A stretch of DNA of 64,000 bases from Paracoccaceae bacterium (GTDB taxonomy: Bacteria > Pseudomonadota > Alphaproteobacteria > Rhodobacterales > Rhodobacteraceae): assembly GCA_028284705.1 (NCBI GenBank), contig JANQRE010000046.1, positions 1 through 64,000 on the forward strand. Reading direction: 5' to 3'. The translations under genes were made by a program, and so were the position numbers. This document shows, one piece after another, positions 46,299-54,528 of the stretch; position 1 is the first letter of the stretch, and each line of letters starts with the position of its first letter. The notes under the pieces were generated by a model. It saw nothing but the letters and a program-made list of their open reading frames with translations, made no database searches and was not told the DNA's origin.

Positions 46299-46928
46299 TC
46301 AAGCGGCGAGATGGGCGCGCAGAGCATCGGCGCGCAGACCCGCCGCATCATCAAACCAGGAGCGCATCGCTTCCCGAAGGCGCAGGCGGTGGCGGGTATC
46401 GGTGAGCGTCACATGGGTTTCGTTCTGCGAGAGCGGTGTCAGTTCCACCTGATCGCTCCAGCCCAACTCCTCGACTGTGGTGCTGATCGTGCGTGCGTCT
46501 GAGGCCGTGCGCAGACGCGCTTGTCCGCGGTAGGAGAACTCGGTGGAGACCGCATCGGCCAACTCGCCGTAGAAGAACAGCATCGCGGCGAGAAACACCA
46601 CCACGATGAAGAGATCGCCGGTGACGAAACTGTCGAGATCGGCAAAAAGCTCCGGCAGGAAGCGGCGGGCGGAGACATCGATCAACCCCGCAAAAGCCCC
46701 GACTTCGACGATATGCCGCAATCGGGGCAGGGTCAGCGTGAGCACTGTGATCGCCAGAGCAAAGACCCCGGCCATGATCAGGAGCGTGCCGCCCCAAACC
46801 AGCGCCGGTCCATCAAAGAAGCTGGGCAATCTGCTTTCGACGCCAAGGACCAACATCAACACGGCGGCAAGTGTGCCGGTCAGGATGCGGCGGCGCTGTC
46901 GGTAGATCTTCAGCAGCATGGCACCCAC
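46299..46928 (-). CDS. Membrane protein of unknown function
   Basis: 209 residues. Three hydrophobic segments (about 16-34, 43-67 and 100-120) are followed by a soluble C-terminal part with RTISTTVEELGWSDQVELTP and RHRLRLREAMRSWFDD. The gene lies three bases behind the next minus-strand membrane-protein gene and is probably cotranscribed with it. Both combine a few N-terminal helices with a soluble domain that ends near a WFD motif, so they may be distant relatives. No family recognised. Confidence 0.65.
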   Translation of the reverse strand: MGAMLLKIYRQRRRILTGTLAAVLMLVLGVESRLPSFFDGPALVWGGTLLIMAGVFALAITVLTLTLPRLRHIVEVGAFAGLIDVSARRFLPELFADLDSFVTGDLFIVVVFLAAMLFFYGELADAVSTEFSYRGQARLRTASDARTISTTVEELGWSDQVELTPLSQNETHVTLTDTRHRLRLREAMRSWFDDAAGLRADALRAHLAA

Positions 46929-46931
46929 GCC

Positions 46932-47789
46932 TCAGCCCTGTGGAACCGGTGCGAGGTCGGCCGGGTCGCCGTAGATGTCCTCGAGCTTATCCAGCAGACG
47001 AATATGCTGATAATGCAGCGGATTGTCGAACCAACGCTCGATCAGCGCACCAAGCGACAGCCCATGGCGTTCCTCAGTCGAGGAGACAAAACAGCTGTCG
47101 CGGTCCATCACGGTGACGTTCAGCGCGAAGACCCCATCGACAAAGGAGCCATCCGCTTCATTGCCTTGGAAATAGAACCGGCAGGTGTTCGGTGCGGATT
47201 TCTCCAGGAAGGTGAGTTCGTAGGTCGCCATATAGCGTTTATGCTTGCCGAAGGTGACAGTCATGGTCGTCGGGTCTTCCAGCGAGGTCTCAAAGCTCTT
47301 CATCGTGCCGGTGCAATGCTGTGCGGCTTCACATTCGCCGGGCACGATATGACGCCAGACGCGCCGTGCCGGGTAGGGGGCCAGAAACGCATGGCTGTCG
47401 CGCCAGACCCTCTGCGCGCCAAGCTTCTGCGACAGTTTCGTGCCGAGAAAGAACCAACTGCCAGTCATGATCCCACAGAAAATCGCCAGGCCCACGAGGC
47501 TCGGAAACAGGCCGGAATAGGGCAGATAATAGAGGAAAACCGTGCTGATCAGGGCGGAAAACCCGGCAATTTCGAGAATCCCGCGCTGCCGCGGCTGGAC
47601 TGCAAAGAGGCCTGCGGCCATGAGAAAATAGGCGATGACCGAGAGAAAGAAGAAGCCGAGATGGACCATATCGGTCCAGGAGGTGCCATAGCTCATCAAA
47701 AGCGCGGTCGTAAAAATAGCCATGCCGACGGAAAATAATCCAAAGCGCCGACTCTGACTGAGGAAAATGCGTAACATCAGACTGCTCAT
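46932..47789 (-). CDS. Membrane protein of unknown function, upstream partner
   Basis: 285 residues from the ATG at 47789 (MSSLMLRIFLSQ); the frame is open to 48068 but that stretch lies across the lon promoter and has no membrane-protein character. Four hydrophobic segments occupy about 10-110. The rest is a strand-rich soluble domain with CRFYFQGNEADGSFVDGVFA and ERHGLSLGALIERWFDNPLH. The upstream bases lack a clear ribosome-binding site. It is divergent from lon and shares the 262-base gap with it. Confidence 0.65.
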   Translation of the reverse strand: MSSLMLRIFLSQSRRFGLFSVGMAIFTTALLMSYGTSWTDMVHLGFFFLSVIAYFLMAAGLFAVQPRQRGILEIAGFSALISTVFLYYLPYSGLFPSLVGLAIFCGIMTGSWFFLGTKLSQKLGAQRVWRDSHAFLAPYPARRVWRHIVPGECEAAQHCTGTMKSFETSLEDPTTMTVTFGKHKRYMATYELTFLEKSAPNTCRFYFQGNEADGSFVDGVFALNVTVMDRDSCFVSSTEERHGLSLGALIERWFDNPLHYQHIRLLDKLEDIYGDPADLAPVPQG

Positions 47790-47947
47790 ACTTTTTTTAC
47801 TGAAGAATTTGTTAAATCCGGTCTTGGGCAGGCATATGGCGCAAATTCGGGAAAGTCGGGGCAAATTTTGGTCAAATTGACCGCCGCCAGCCCTTGTGGT
47901 TGGAGCGTGCGCGCGGCACATTGTGATCAAAGCGTGCATAAGGCTTG

Positions 47948-47976
47948 GTTGAAACGGGCAAAGCAGTGCCCCATGT
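47948..47976 (+). promoter_or_regulatory. Heat-shock sigma-32 (RpoH) promoter of lon
   Basis: GTTGAAA at 47948-47954 and CCCCATGT at 47969-47976 are separated by 14 bases. The RpoH consensus is CTTGAAA, 13-15 bases, CCCCATnT, so only one base differs. It lies 75 bases upstream of the lon start, a gene that is a classical member of the heat-shock regulon. Confidence 0.85.
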
Positions 47977-48051
47977 GAAGACACTAAGCCGGAGATTGCC
48001 GGTAAGTTGCCGATTTCGGGACTTGGGCGATCTTGCCAAAAAGGAAAAGCT

Positions 48052-50460
48052 ATGACCGAGCAACTCAATCAAACCTATCCAGTGCTGCCCCTGCGCGACA
48101 TTGTTGTGTTTCCGCATATGATCGTGCCGCTTTTTGTCGGGCGCGAGAAGTCGGTGCGCGCGCTGGAAGAGGTGATGAAGGATGACAAACAGATCCTTCT
48201 GTCGAGCCAGATCGACCCGGCGGTCGATGATCCGACCTCCGACGGCATTTTCGAGGTCGGTGTGCTGGCCAATGTGCTGCAGCTTCTGAAACTGCCCGAT
48301 GGCACGGTGAAAGTGTTGGTCGAGGGCCGCTCGCGGGTGCAGATCGTCGAATATCTGCCGAATGAGGAGTTCTTCGAGGCCCGCGGCGTCGAACTGCACG
48401 AGATCGAGGGCGATCCGACCACACAAAGTGCGCTGGTGCGCTCGGTGGGCGAAGAGTTCGAACGTTACGCCAAGGTGAAAAAGAACATCCCCGAAGAGGC
48501 GCTGGCCTCGGTGGCGGAAACCGAAGCGCCCAATAAGCTCGCTGACCTGGTGGGTGGGCATCTGGGCGTCGAGGTCGATCAGAAACAGGACCTTCTGGAG
48601 ACGCTCTCTGTCGCCGAGCGGCTGGAGAAGGTCTATGGACTGATGCAGGGCGAAATGAGCGTCCTGCAGGTCGAGAAGAAGATCAAATCCCGCGTCAAGA
48701 CCCAGATGGAGCGCACGCAGCGCGAATATTACCTGAATGAGCAGATGAAAGCCATTCAGAAGGAGCTGGGCGATGGCGAAGAGGGCGGTAACGAAGTTGC
48801 TGAACTTGAACAGAAAATCGCCGATACCAAGCTGTCGAAAGAGGCGAAAGAGAAGGCTGAAGCTGAAGTCAAAAAGCTGAAGAGCATGTCGCCGATGTCA
48901 GCCGAGGCAACCGTGGTGCGCAACTATCTCGACTGGATGCTGGGCATTCCGTGGGGTGTGAAATCGCGCGTCAAGAAAGACCTCGGCAAAGCGCAGAAAA
49001 TTCTCGATGACGACCATTATGGCCTGGAGAAGGTCAAGGAACGCATCGTGGAATATCTCGCGGTGCAGCAGCGCTCGAAGAAGCTGAAAGGCCCGATCAT
49101 GTGCCTTGTCGGCCCTCCGGGTGTGGGTAAAACCTCGCTTGGGAAGTCCGTTGCAAAAGCCACAGGTCGTGAATTCATCCGGATTTCGCTGGGTGGCGTG
49201 CGTGACGAGTCTGAGATCCGCGGTCACCGCCGGACTTACATTGGCTCGATGCCCGGCAAGATCATCCAGGCGCTGAAAAAGGCGAAGACCACGAACCCGC
49301 TGATCCTTCTCGATGAGATCGACAAGATGGGTAATGATTTTCGCGGTGATCCGGCTTCAGCGATGCTGGAAGTGCTTGATCCGGAGCAAAATTCCACCTT
49401 TGTGGATCACTACCTGGAGGTCGAATATGATCTCTCGAACGTGATGTTCCTGACCACGGCGAACTCCTACAACATGCCCGGGCCGCTTCTGGACCGGATG
49501 GAGATCATCCCGCTCGCCGGCTACACCGAGGACGAAAAGCGCGAGATCGCCAAACAGCACCTGATCGACAAGCAGATCAAGAACCACGGCCTGAAAAAGG
49601 GCGAGTTCGAACTGACCGATGAGGCGCTGACGGAGATGATCCGCACCTACACCCGGGAGGCGGGTGTGCGGAACCTCGAACGCGAGATCGCGAAACTGGC
49701 CCGGAAAGCCGTGACCAAGATCGTGCGCAAGGCCGAGGATGTGGTGAAAGTCACCGTGGACAATCTCGACGATTTCCTCGGTGTGAAGAAATACCGCTAC
49801 GGGCTTGCCGAGAAGACCGATCAGGTCGGGGTTGTCACCGGACTTGCCTACACCTCCGTGGGCGGGGAGCTTCTGTCGATTGAAGCGCTGCGTCTGCCGG
49901 GCAAGGGTCGGATGAAAACGACCGGTAAGCTGGGCGATGTGATGAAGGAGTCGATTGATGCGGCCTCGTCCTATGTCCGTTCGATCTCGCCTCAGATCGG
50001 CGTGAAACCGCCGCGCTTCGACAAGATGGACATCCACGTGCACGTGCCAGAGGGCGCGACGCCGAAGGATGGCCCGTCTGCCGGTCTGGCGATGACGACT
50101 GCCATCGTGTCCGTCCTGACCGGCATCCCGGTCCGCAAGGATATCGCGATGACCGGCGAGGTGACTCTGCGCGGCAATGCGCTCGCCATCGGTGGATTGA
50201 AGGAGAAACTGCTCGCGGCTCTACGTGGCGGCATCAAGACGGTGCTGATCCCCGAGGAGAACGAGAAAGACCTGCCGGAGATCCCCGATAACGTGAAAGA
50301 CGGTCTCGAGATCATCCCCGTGGCGCATGTCTCCGACGTCTTGAAACATGCGCTTGTGGACGCCCCGGAACCCATCGAATGGGATGAGGCGGCGGAGGAA
50401 GCTGCCGCTGCCGCGCTCGCCAAAGAGGGCGGTGACGGCACCGGCGCTGTGGCGCATTAA
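48052..50460 (+). CDS. lon: ATP-dependent protease Lon
   Basis: Hexameric AAA+ serine protease that removes misfolded and regulatory proteins. 802 residues from the ATG at 48052 with AAAAAGGAAAAG upstream; an earlier in-frame ATG at 48007 has no family match. The N-terminal Lon domain starts PVLPLRDIVVFPHM. Walker A is GPPGVGKTSLGKS, Walker B is LILLDEIDKMG, and the protease active site is PKDGPSAGLAMT (Ser) with the catalytic Lys further on in LKEKLLAA. Preceded by an RpoH promoter and followed by a strong terminator. Confidence 0.97.
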   Translation: MTEQLNQTYPVLPLRDIVVFPHMIVPLFVGREKSVRALEEVMKDDKQILLSSQIDPAVDDPTSDGIFEVGVLANVLQLLKLPDGTVKVLVEGRSRVQIVEYLPNEEFFEARGVELHEIEGDPTTQSALVRSVGEEFERYAKVKKNIPEEALASVAETEAPNKLADLVGGHLGVEVDQKQDLLETLSVAERLEKVYGLMQGEMSVLQVEKKIKSRVKTQMERTQREYYLNEQMKAIQKELGDGEEGGNEVAELEQKIADTKLSKEAKEKAEAEVKKLKSMSPMSAEATVVRNYLDWMLGIPWGVKSRVKKDLGKAQKILDDDHYGLEKVKERIVEYLAVQQRSKKLKGPIMCLVGPPGVGKTSLGKSVAKATGREFIRISLGGVRDESEIRGHRRTYIGSMPGKIIQALKKAKTTNPLILLDEIDKMGNDFRGDPASAMLEVLDPEQNSTFVDHYLEVEYDLSNVMFLTTANSYNMPGPLLDRMEIIPLAGYTEDEKREIAKQHLIDKQIKNHGLKKGEFELTDEALTEMIRTYTREAGVRNLEREIAKLARKAVTKIVRKAEDVVKVTVDNLDDFLGVKKYRYGLAEKTDQVGVVTGLAYTSVGGELLSIEALRLPGKGRMKTTGKLGDVMKESIDAASSYVRSISPQIGVKPPRFDKMDIHVHVPEGATPKDGPSAGLAMTTAIVSVLTGIPVRKDIAMTGEVTLRGNALAIGGLKEKLLAALRGGIKTVLIPEENEKDLPEIPDNVKDGLEIIPVAHVSDVLKHALVDAPEPIEWDEAAEEAAAAALAKEGGDGTGAVAH

Positions 50461-50480
50461 CGCGTCAGCAAATTCACATG

Positions 50481-50509
50481 AGGGACGGCGTGTCGGCCGT
50501 CCCTTTTTC
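50481..50509 (+). terminator. Rho-independent terminator of lon
   Basis: AGGGACGGC (50481-50489) and GCCGTCCCT (50496-50504) form a perfect 9-bp GC-rich stem with a 6-base loop, followed by TTTTTCT. It sits 20 bases behind the lon stop and just before the next gene. Confidence 0.92.
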
Positions 50510-50537
50510 TTTGTGCCGGAACCATCCGGAGAAACAG

Positions 50538-51233
50538 ATGCCGGAACCCTCTAAGCAATCTAACCTTCCGCAAGACGTGTTTGACCACGAAGGCCGGGTC
50601 TGGTTTCGCGATACCATCCCTGAAGAGGAGCTTGTGCTGTTCGATCGGTTGCCGTCGGGTGATGCCCGGCCAGGGGCGCGGCTCACCTTCGACAAAGAGA
50701 TCGGGTGTCTGCTTGGTCGCAACGGGTCCTTGATGCGGGCTGTCGCGCAGCTAAACCTAGACGCCTTCGCCACTCGTGCGGTTGCTTTCAACAAGTCACA
50801 GGATGCGAATTGGCGAGTGCGTTGGCATCAGGATCGCGTGATTGCAGTGCAGGATCGCGTCGACGTTCCGGGCTTTTGGAATTGGTCAAAGAAATCTGGG
50901 GTTTGGCACTGTGAGCCGCCCAGTGACGTGCTGCAGGACATCCTGTTTGTGCGGGTACATCTGGACGATACCAATGCCGAAAATGGCGCCATGCAGATCG
51001 CGCTGGGAAGCCACAAGGCGGGTGTGATCCGCACGGCTGACGCGGCGGTCAAAGCCGAGGAGTATCCCATTGAGACATGTGAGGCGAGACGGGGCGATGT
51101 TCTGGTTCTGAAAATGTTGACCCTTCATTGCTCTGACCCTTCGGTTACGTCTGCGCCGCGTCGGGCCTTGCGTGTTGATTTCGCCACCCGCGCACTGCCA
51201 GCGCCGCTAGGGTGGGTGCCGTTTCGGCGGTAA
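50538..51233 (+). CDS. Phytanoyl-CoA dioxygenase (PhyH) family protein
   Basis: 231 residues from the ATG at 50538 with CGGAGAAA upstream; the longer frame runs into the lon terminator. The Fe(II) facial triad is suggested by RWHQD (His and Asp) and by the distal LTLHCSDPS His, with a following Arg in RRALRVDF for 2-oxoglutarate. The overall strand pattern and length match PhyH-type 2-oxoglutarate oxygenases. Substrate unknown. Convergent with the fliG-like gene. Confidence 0.85.
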   Translation: MPEPSKQSNLPQDVFDHEGRVWFRDTIPEEELVLFDRLPSGDARPGARLTFDKEIGCLLGRNGSLMRAVAQLNLDAFATRAVAFNKSQDANWRVRWHQDRVIAVQDRVDVPGFWNWSKKSGVWHCEPPSDVLQDILFVRVHLDDTNAENGAMQIALGSHKAGVIRTADAAVKAEEYPIETCEARRGDVLVLKMLTLHCSDPSVTSAPRRALRVDFATRALPAPLGWVPFRR

Positions 51234-51365
51234 TTGCCCATTCGTGGTGTCACCTCACGTGTCTAGGTTCCTTGCGAGGCTTGAAGAAATGCTCTGGGGA
51301 GGGCTAGTCCTCACCAGCCGGGTCGGTCGTGGCACCAGCCACGCCGAAAGCCCCCGATCCGGGCG

Positions 51366-52427
51366 TTATTCTTCCTCTTCCACCACCAGTTTCAGGGTGC
51401 CGTCATCGGCCAGGGCCCGGATGACAGAGGTCACCTGGCTCATCGCTGCTTCACCGGGTTTGGTGGCCACATTGCCGAGATCGACCATCTCTTCGCGCAA
51501 GGAGGCCGCCATGCGTTTGGACATGTTGTCGAGGATGTAATCCACGACGACTTGCAACTCTTCCTGCGCATAGGTCAGCGCCATGACCATCGCCTCGGCT
51601 GGCACTGCGCGCACGAATTTCGGCACATCCGTCTCCGACACCCGCCCTGGGATATCAGCGAAGGTGAAGATCGCTTTGCGCACCTGTTTGGCAAAGCTTT
51701 CGTCCTTTGCTTCGAAGGCGGCGAGATATTCGTCGCGCTGAACGCCGCTGGCCGCGTTCAGAATGGAGGCCGCCCGGATCACAGGCGTGTCGGCAAAGGC
51801 TTTCGGCGTCGTTACGGTACTCTTGGCAGCCACACGCGTGCCGATCCGGTGAACAGGGTCGGGCGGCACGGCCCCGGTATTGGCAATCGCCATGACAATT
51901 GCAGTGCCGAGGTCTTTCTCCATTAATTCAAGCACTTCGTTGGCCTGTTCGGGCCTTAGCTTGGAGAGGATAAGCGCGCCCACATAAGCGCTTTCGAGGC
52001 CCAGCATCTTGGCAATCTCTGCCGGTTCCATCTCAACAATTGCGCGCCAGGGATCGGTATCCGTGCCAAGACCAAAACGATCCCGCAGCTGATGGGTCAG
52101 GTCAGGGGCCAGAAGCCCCTCCATATTGCCCAGCACATCATCGAGGTTTTCGGGGAATTCAAGGCCAGCGGTCTCCAGCTGCATCTCAAATTCGGCAACG
52201 ACCGCGTCCAGTGTCGCGCGGTTGACCCGGACGATGGAGGCGTAATCGGTTGCAAAACGCATCTGTGCGGCCGGCTCCAGCGAGCCCAGATCCATCTTGC
52301 CGCCATCGGCGAGGATCATCTGCACCAGAATGGCCGCCTTTTGCGAGCCGCTTAGTCCGGTGACATCCGTGATGTGATGACGCGCAGAGGGGCGCATCGG
52401 CTGCGCCGCTGTCAATTCGTCTGCCAT
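51366..52427 (-). CDS. fliG: FliG-like flagellar motor switch protein
   Basis: 353 residues from the ATG at 52427. FliG architecture is recognisable: an N-terminal domain with GSQKAAILVQMIL, a middle domain with LESAYVGALILSKLRPEQANE (split at GALILSK; the place of the usual EHPQ motif), and a C-terminal domain with LDNMSKRMAASLREEMVDLG. The EHPQ residues themselves are replaced. No other flagellar gene is visible around it. It may be the only fliG placed outside the flagellar cluster, or a second copy. Confidence 0.75.
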   Translation of the reverse strand: MADELTAAQPMRPSARHHITDVTGLSGSQKAAILVQMILADGGKMDLGSLEPAAQMRFATDYASIVRVNRATLDAVVAEFEMQLETAGLEFPENLDDVLGNMEGLLAPDLTHQLRDRFGLGTDTDPWRAIVEMEPAEIAKMLGLESAYVGALILSKLRPEQANEVLELMEKDLGTAIVMAIANTGAVPPDPVHRIGTRVAAKSTVTTPKAFADTPVIRAASILNAASGVQRDEYLAAFEAKDESFAKQVRKAIFTFADIPGRVSETDVPKFVRAVPAEAMVMALTYAQEELQVVVDYILDNMSKRMAASLREEMVDLGNVATKPGEAAMSQVTSVIRALADDGTLKLVVEEEE

Positions 52428-52519
52428 TTTATCTCTTCCCAACCCGCAATTTACATTCGTCTCGCGCGATCAAATTGACGAATGGCGCTTAACACTTGGT
52501 TAGGATGGCGGCAGGAAAT

Positions 52520-52544
52520 GCCCGGGATTTGAACGATCCCGGGC
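52520..52544 (-). terminator. Hairpin terminator behind the TPR protein gene
   Basis: GCCCGGGAT (52520-52528) and ATCCCGGGC (52536-52544) form a perfect 9-bp stem with a 7-base loop, eleven bases past the stop of the TPR gene on the minus strand. The following T-stretch is short (ATTTCC), so efficiency is uncertain. Confidence 0.7.
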
Positions 52545-52554
52545 AATCGGGTGT

Positions 52555-53091
52555 TTAGTAGCTGAAGGTTTTGCCGCTTCTGAGCGCAATCGCCAGAGAG
52601 GCTTCGGCCCAGGTATTCCGGCCGCCACGGGCGCGAATTTCGCTCAGCTGCGTCTGTGCTGCGTCCCGGTCGCCGAGCGTGATGAAGGCCTGACCCATAT
52701 AGGAGCGGGCGAGGATATTGTCCGCATCCTTGGCCAGAGCCTTGGCATAATGCTCCATGGCCTTGTCCATATCGCCGGTCTTGCGGGCGATGAAGCCGCG
52801 ATAGGTTTCGACCCGGCTCTCGCTCTGATCGCTCATCGAGGCCAGAACCAGCAGCGCGCGGTCATATTGCCCCGCGTAGGCCAGTTCGCGCACTGCGTCA
52901 TAGCGTGTGTCGTCGTCAAACACCTCGGATTTGGAATCGAGGCAGGCTTTGCTCTTTTTGTCGAAGACCTGACCGGCTTTGCAGTCAGAGGCGGTTTGGG
53001 TCGGTTTCGGGGCTGAGCCGCTGTTTGATCCGGCTGCAAAAGCGACGGCTGGGGTCAGAAGGGCGAGTGTGGCGAGGGTTGTCAGGCGCAT
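52555..53091 (-). CDS. Secreted TPR-repeat protein with an N-terminal Cys motif
   Basis: 178 residues. A signal peptide ends near PAVAFA. A short segment with CKAGQVFDKKSKAC follows, and then TPR helices (about 60-165) with AYAGQYDRALLVL, MDKAMEHYAKALAKDADN and ARSYMGQAFITLGDRDAA. TPR repeats usually bind other proteins. The Cys segment has the same spacing (C-x2-G-x2-F/W-D-x5-C) as the 54-residue secreted protein encoded next door. Partner and function unknown. Confidence 0.75.
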   Translation of the reverse strand: MRLTTLATLALLTPAVAFAAGSNSGSAPKPTQTASDCKAGQVFDKKSKACLDSKSEVFDDDTRYDAVRELAYAGQYDRALLVLASMSDQSESRVETYRGFIARKTGDMDKAMEHYAKALAKDADNILARSYMGQAFITLGDRDAAQTQLSEIRARGGRNTWAEASLAIALRSGKTFSY

Positions 53092-53227
53092 GGTTCACTG
53101 TCTCCAATAAATGATTTGATGGGGCTCAAGATGGGCCATTCCGAGGCCCTTGGCGAACAAAACTAATGTGAAGAATTGTTGCCGAATAAAGCACCTTGCT
53201 CGCGGGTTATCTAAAGATCAAATGCAA

Positions 53228-53249
53228 ACGAGAGGCCGGAGCCCCTCGT
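53228..53249 (-). terminator. Possible terminator behind the 54-residue secreted protein gene
   Basis: ACGAGAGGC (53228-53236) pairs with GCCCCTCGT (53241-53249) with one mismatch and loop CGGA. On the minus strand TTTGCATTTG follows. It lies 27 bases downstream of the small gene. Confidence 0.45.
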
Positions 53250-53276
53250 ATTGTTCTCTCAATGATTTCAAACGCT

Positions 53277-53441
53277 TCAGGCGTTTTGGTCGGCCACGCA
53301 TTTGCCGAGATCAGCGTCCCATGAGGAGCCGGTCTGGCAGGAAGCAGCTTGCTGATGCTTGTCGTAGTTGCAGCCCATTGCCAGCGTCACAGTCGGAGCG
53401 AGGGTCAGGGCGATGGCGGCAAGTATCGTCTTCGTCTTCAT
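53277..53441 (-). CDS. 54-residue secreted Cys-rich protein
   Basis: The ATG at 53441 follows AGGAGACGAC, a strong ribosome-binding site. A signal peptide (MKTKTILAAIALTLAP, cleaved near VTLA) leaves about 34 residues with MGCNYDKHQQAASC and CQTGSSWDADLGKC. The last motif matches the TPR protein next to it in Cys spacing. Three Cys are present in the mature part. A longer frame from 53495 has no ribosome-binding site. I recall similar short proteins in roseobacters, without a known role. Confidence 0.65.
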   Translation of the reverse strand: MKTKTILAAIALTLAPTVTLAMGCNYDKHQQAASCQTGSSWDADLGKCVADQNA

Positions 53442-53496
53442 GTCGTCTCCTGTTGTTGATGTCCGGGAGAGTAGCACGGATTTGCCATCCGGCAAT

Positions 53497-54366
53497 TCAC
53501 GATTTTGTCGCGTTGTCCTTTTCGCGGATCAGATAAGCGTGACGGACCAGTTCCGCGGCATCGCGATCCCCGAGACCAGCGTCCACCATCTCAGCACTCA
53601 ATTGCTCAAATCGCGACATAACAGGCGTAGGCAGACCGTAGGAGGTGAGCATGCGCCGGAACACATCTGCATCCTTCTGGACCGCGTTCAAGGCAAAGCC
53701 CACGCTGTCATCCTCGCCGAGGATGCGCGGGATGCGCGCCGTGACCATCGGCAAACCCGCCGGGCCGCCGCAGAGAATGCGCAGCGTGGTCTCAAGCGGC
53801 AACCCGGCCTCGCGCGCCATCGGCATGAACTCCGCCATGCCGGCAAAATAGGTCTGCAACATGCCGTTATTGACGGCTTTCATCACCAGTCCCGCACCCA
53901 AGGGGCCGAGATGCAGCACGCGATCCGTAATCAGGCGCAACGTCTCGCTGGCACGCTCATAGGCGGCTGGATCGCCGCCGACGAAAATCCCGCACTCTCC
54001 GGACAACACCAGCTCCGGGCCACCCGAGATTGGCGCATCGACCACAATGGCGCCCGCGGCGGCCATCTGATCCGCGCGGGCTTGCAGGATGGCGGGAATG
54101 ACCGTGCTGGTCTCTATGATCGTCTTGCCGTTCAGATCGAGTTGCAAAAGCAGGTCCAAAACCTCAGCGACCGCGTCGTCATCAAAGAGGCTGAGAATGA
54201 GCGTCCCGCTCTCCGCCACCAGCGTCTCGATATCCGGAGCAGACGGGATACCGTCCACCGCGCGCCCGCTGCGGGTCCAGCCACGCACTGCGCGACCTTG
54301 GCCCGCGATCCGCGTTGCCATGGCGCTGCCCATGCGGCCCAGTCCGATAATCCCGATCTGCTCCAT
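53497..54366 (-). CDS. 3-hydroxyisobutyrate dehydrogenase family NAD(P)-dependent oxidoreductase
   Basis: 289 residues. The N-terminal dinucleotide fold starts IGIIGLGRMGSAMATRI. The substrate loop VVDAPISGGP and the catalytic Lys in GLVMKAVNNGML are those of beta-hydroxyacid dehydrogenases (3-hydroxyisobutyrate, tartronate semialdehyde and related). The mostly helical C-terminal domain is complete. The substrate is unresolved. It is divergent from an SDR gene at 54529, and the two may act in one pathway. Confidence 0.9.
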   Translation of the reverse strand: MEQIGIIGLGRMGSAMATRIAGQGRAVRGWTRSGRAVDGIPSAPDIETLVAESGTLILSLFDDDAVAEVLDLLLQLDLNGKTIIETSTVIPAILQARADQMAAAGAIVVDAPISGGPELVLSGECGIFVGGDPAAYERASETLRLITDRVLHLGPLGAGLVMKAVNNGMLQTYFAGMAEFMPMAREAGLPLETTLRILCGGPAGLPMVTARIPRILGEDDSVGFALNAVQKDADVFRRMLTSYGLPTPVMSRFEQLSAEMVDAGLGDRDAAELVRHAYLIREKDNATKS

Positions 54367-54528
54367 GATCCATCTCCGACATTGCGTTTGAACTTCGTAT
54401 CTACCTTCTTTGGAGCGACAGTCGAGGCGATTGTTCCGATGCGGCTTACGCTTACGGAGGCTTGCATTCGGCCATCGCCCCGTGCATCTGAAACGGTGAC
54501 AACGGATGCGCCGAGCGGGGGATAAGAT

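Noticed and set aside
46521-47738. A 405-codon plus-strand frame opposite the two membrane-protein genes
   Set aside because: Composition typical of an antisense shadow. The minus-strand frames have membrane helices, although they too lack a known family.
51328-51343. CGTGGC/GCCACG hairpin between the PhyH-like and fliG-like genes
   Set aside because: Six-base-pair stem without T-run on either strand; could be chance in GC-rich DNA.
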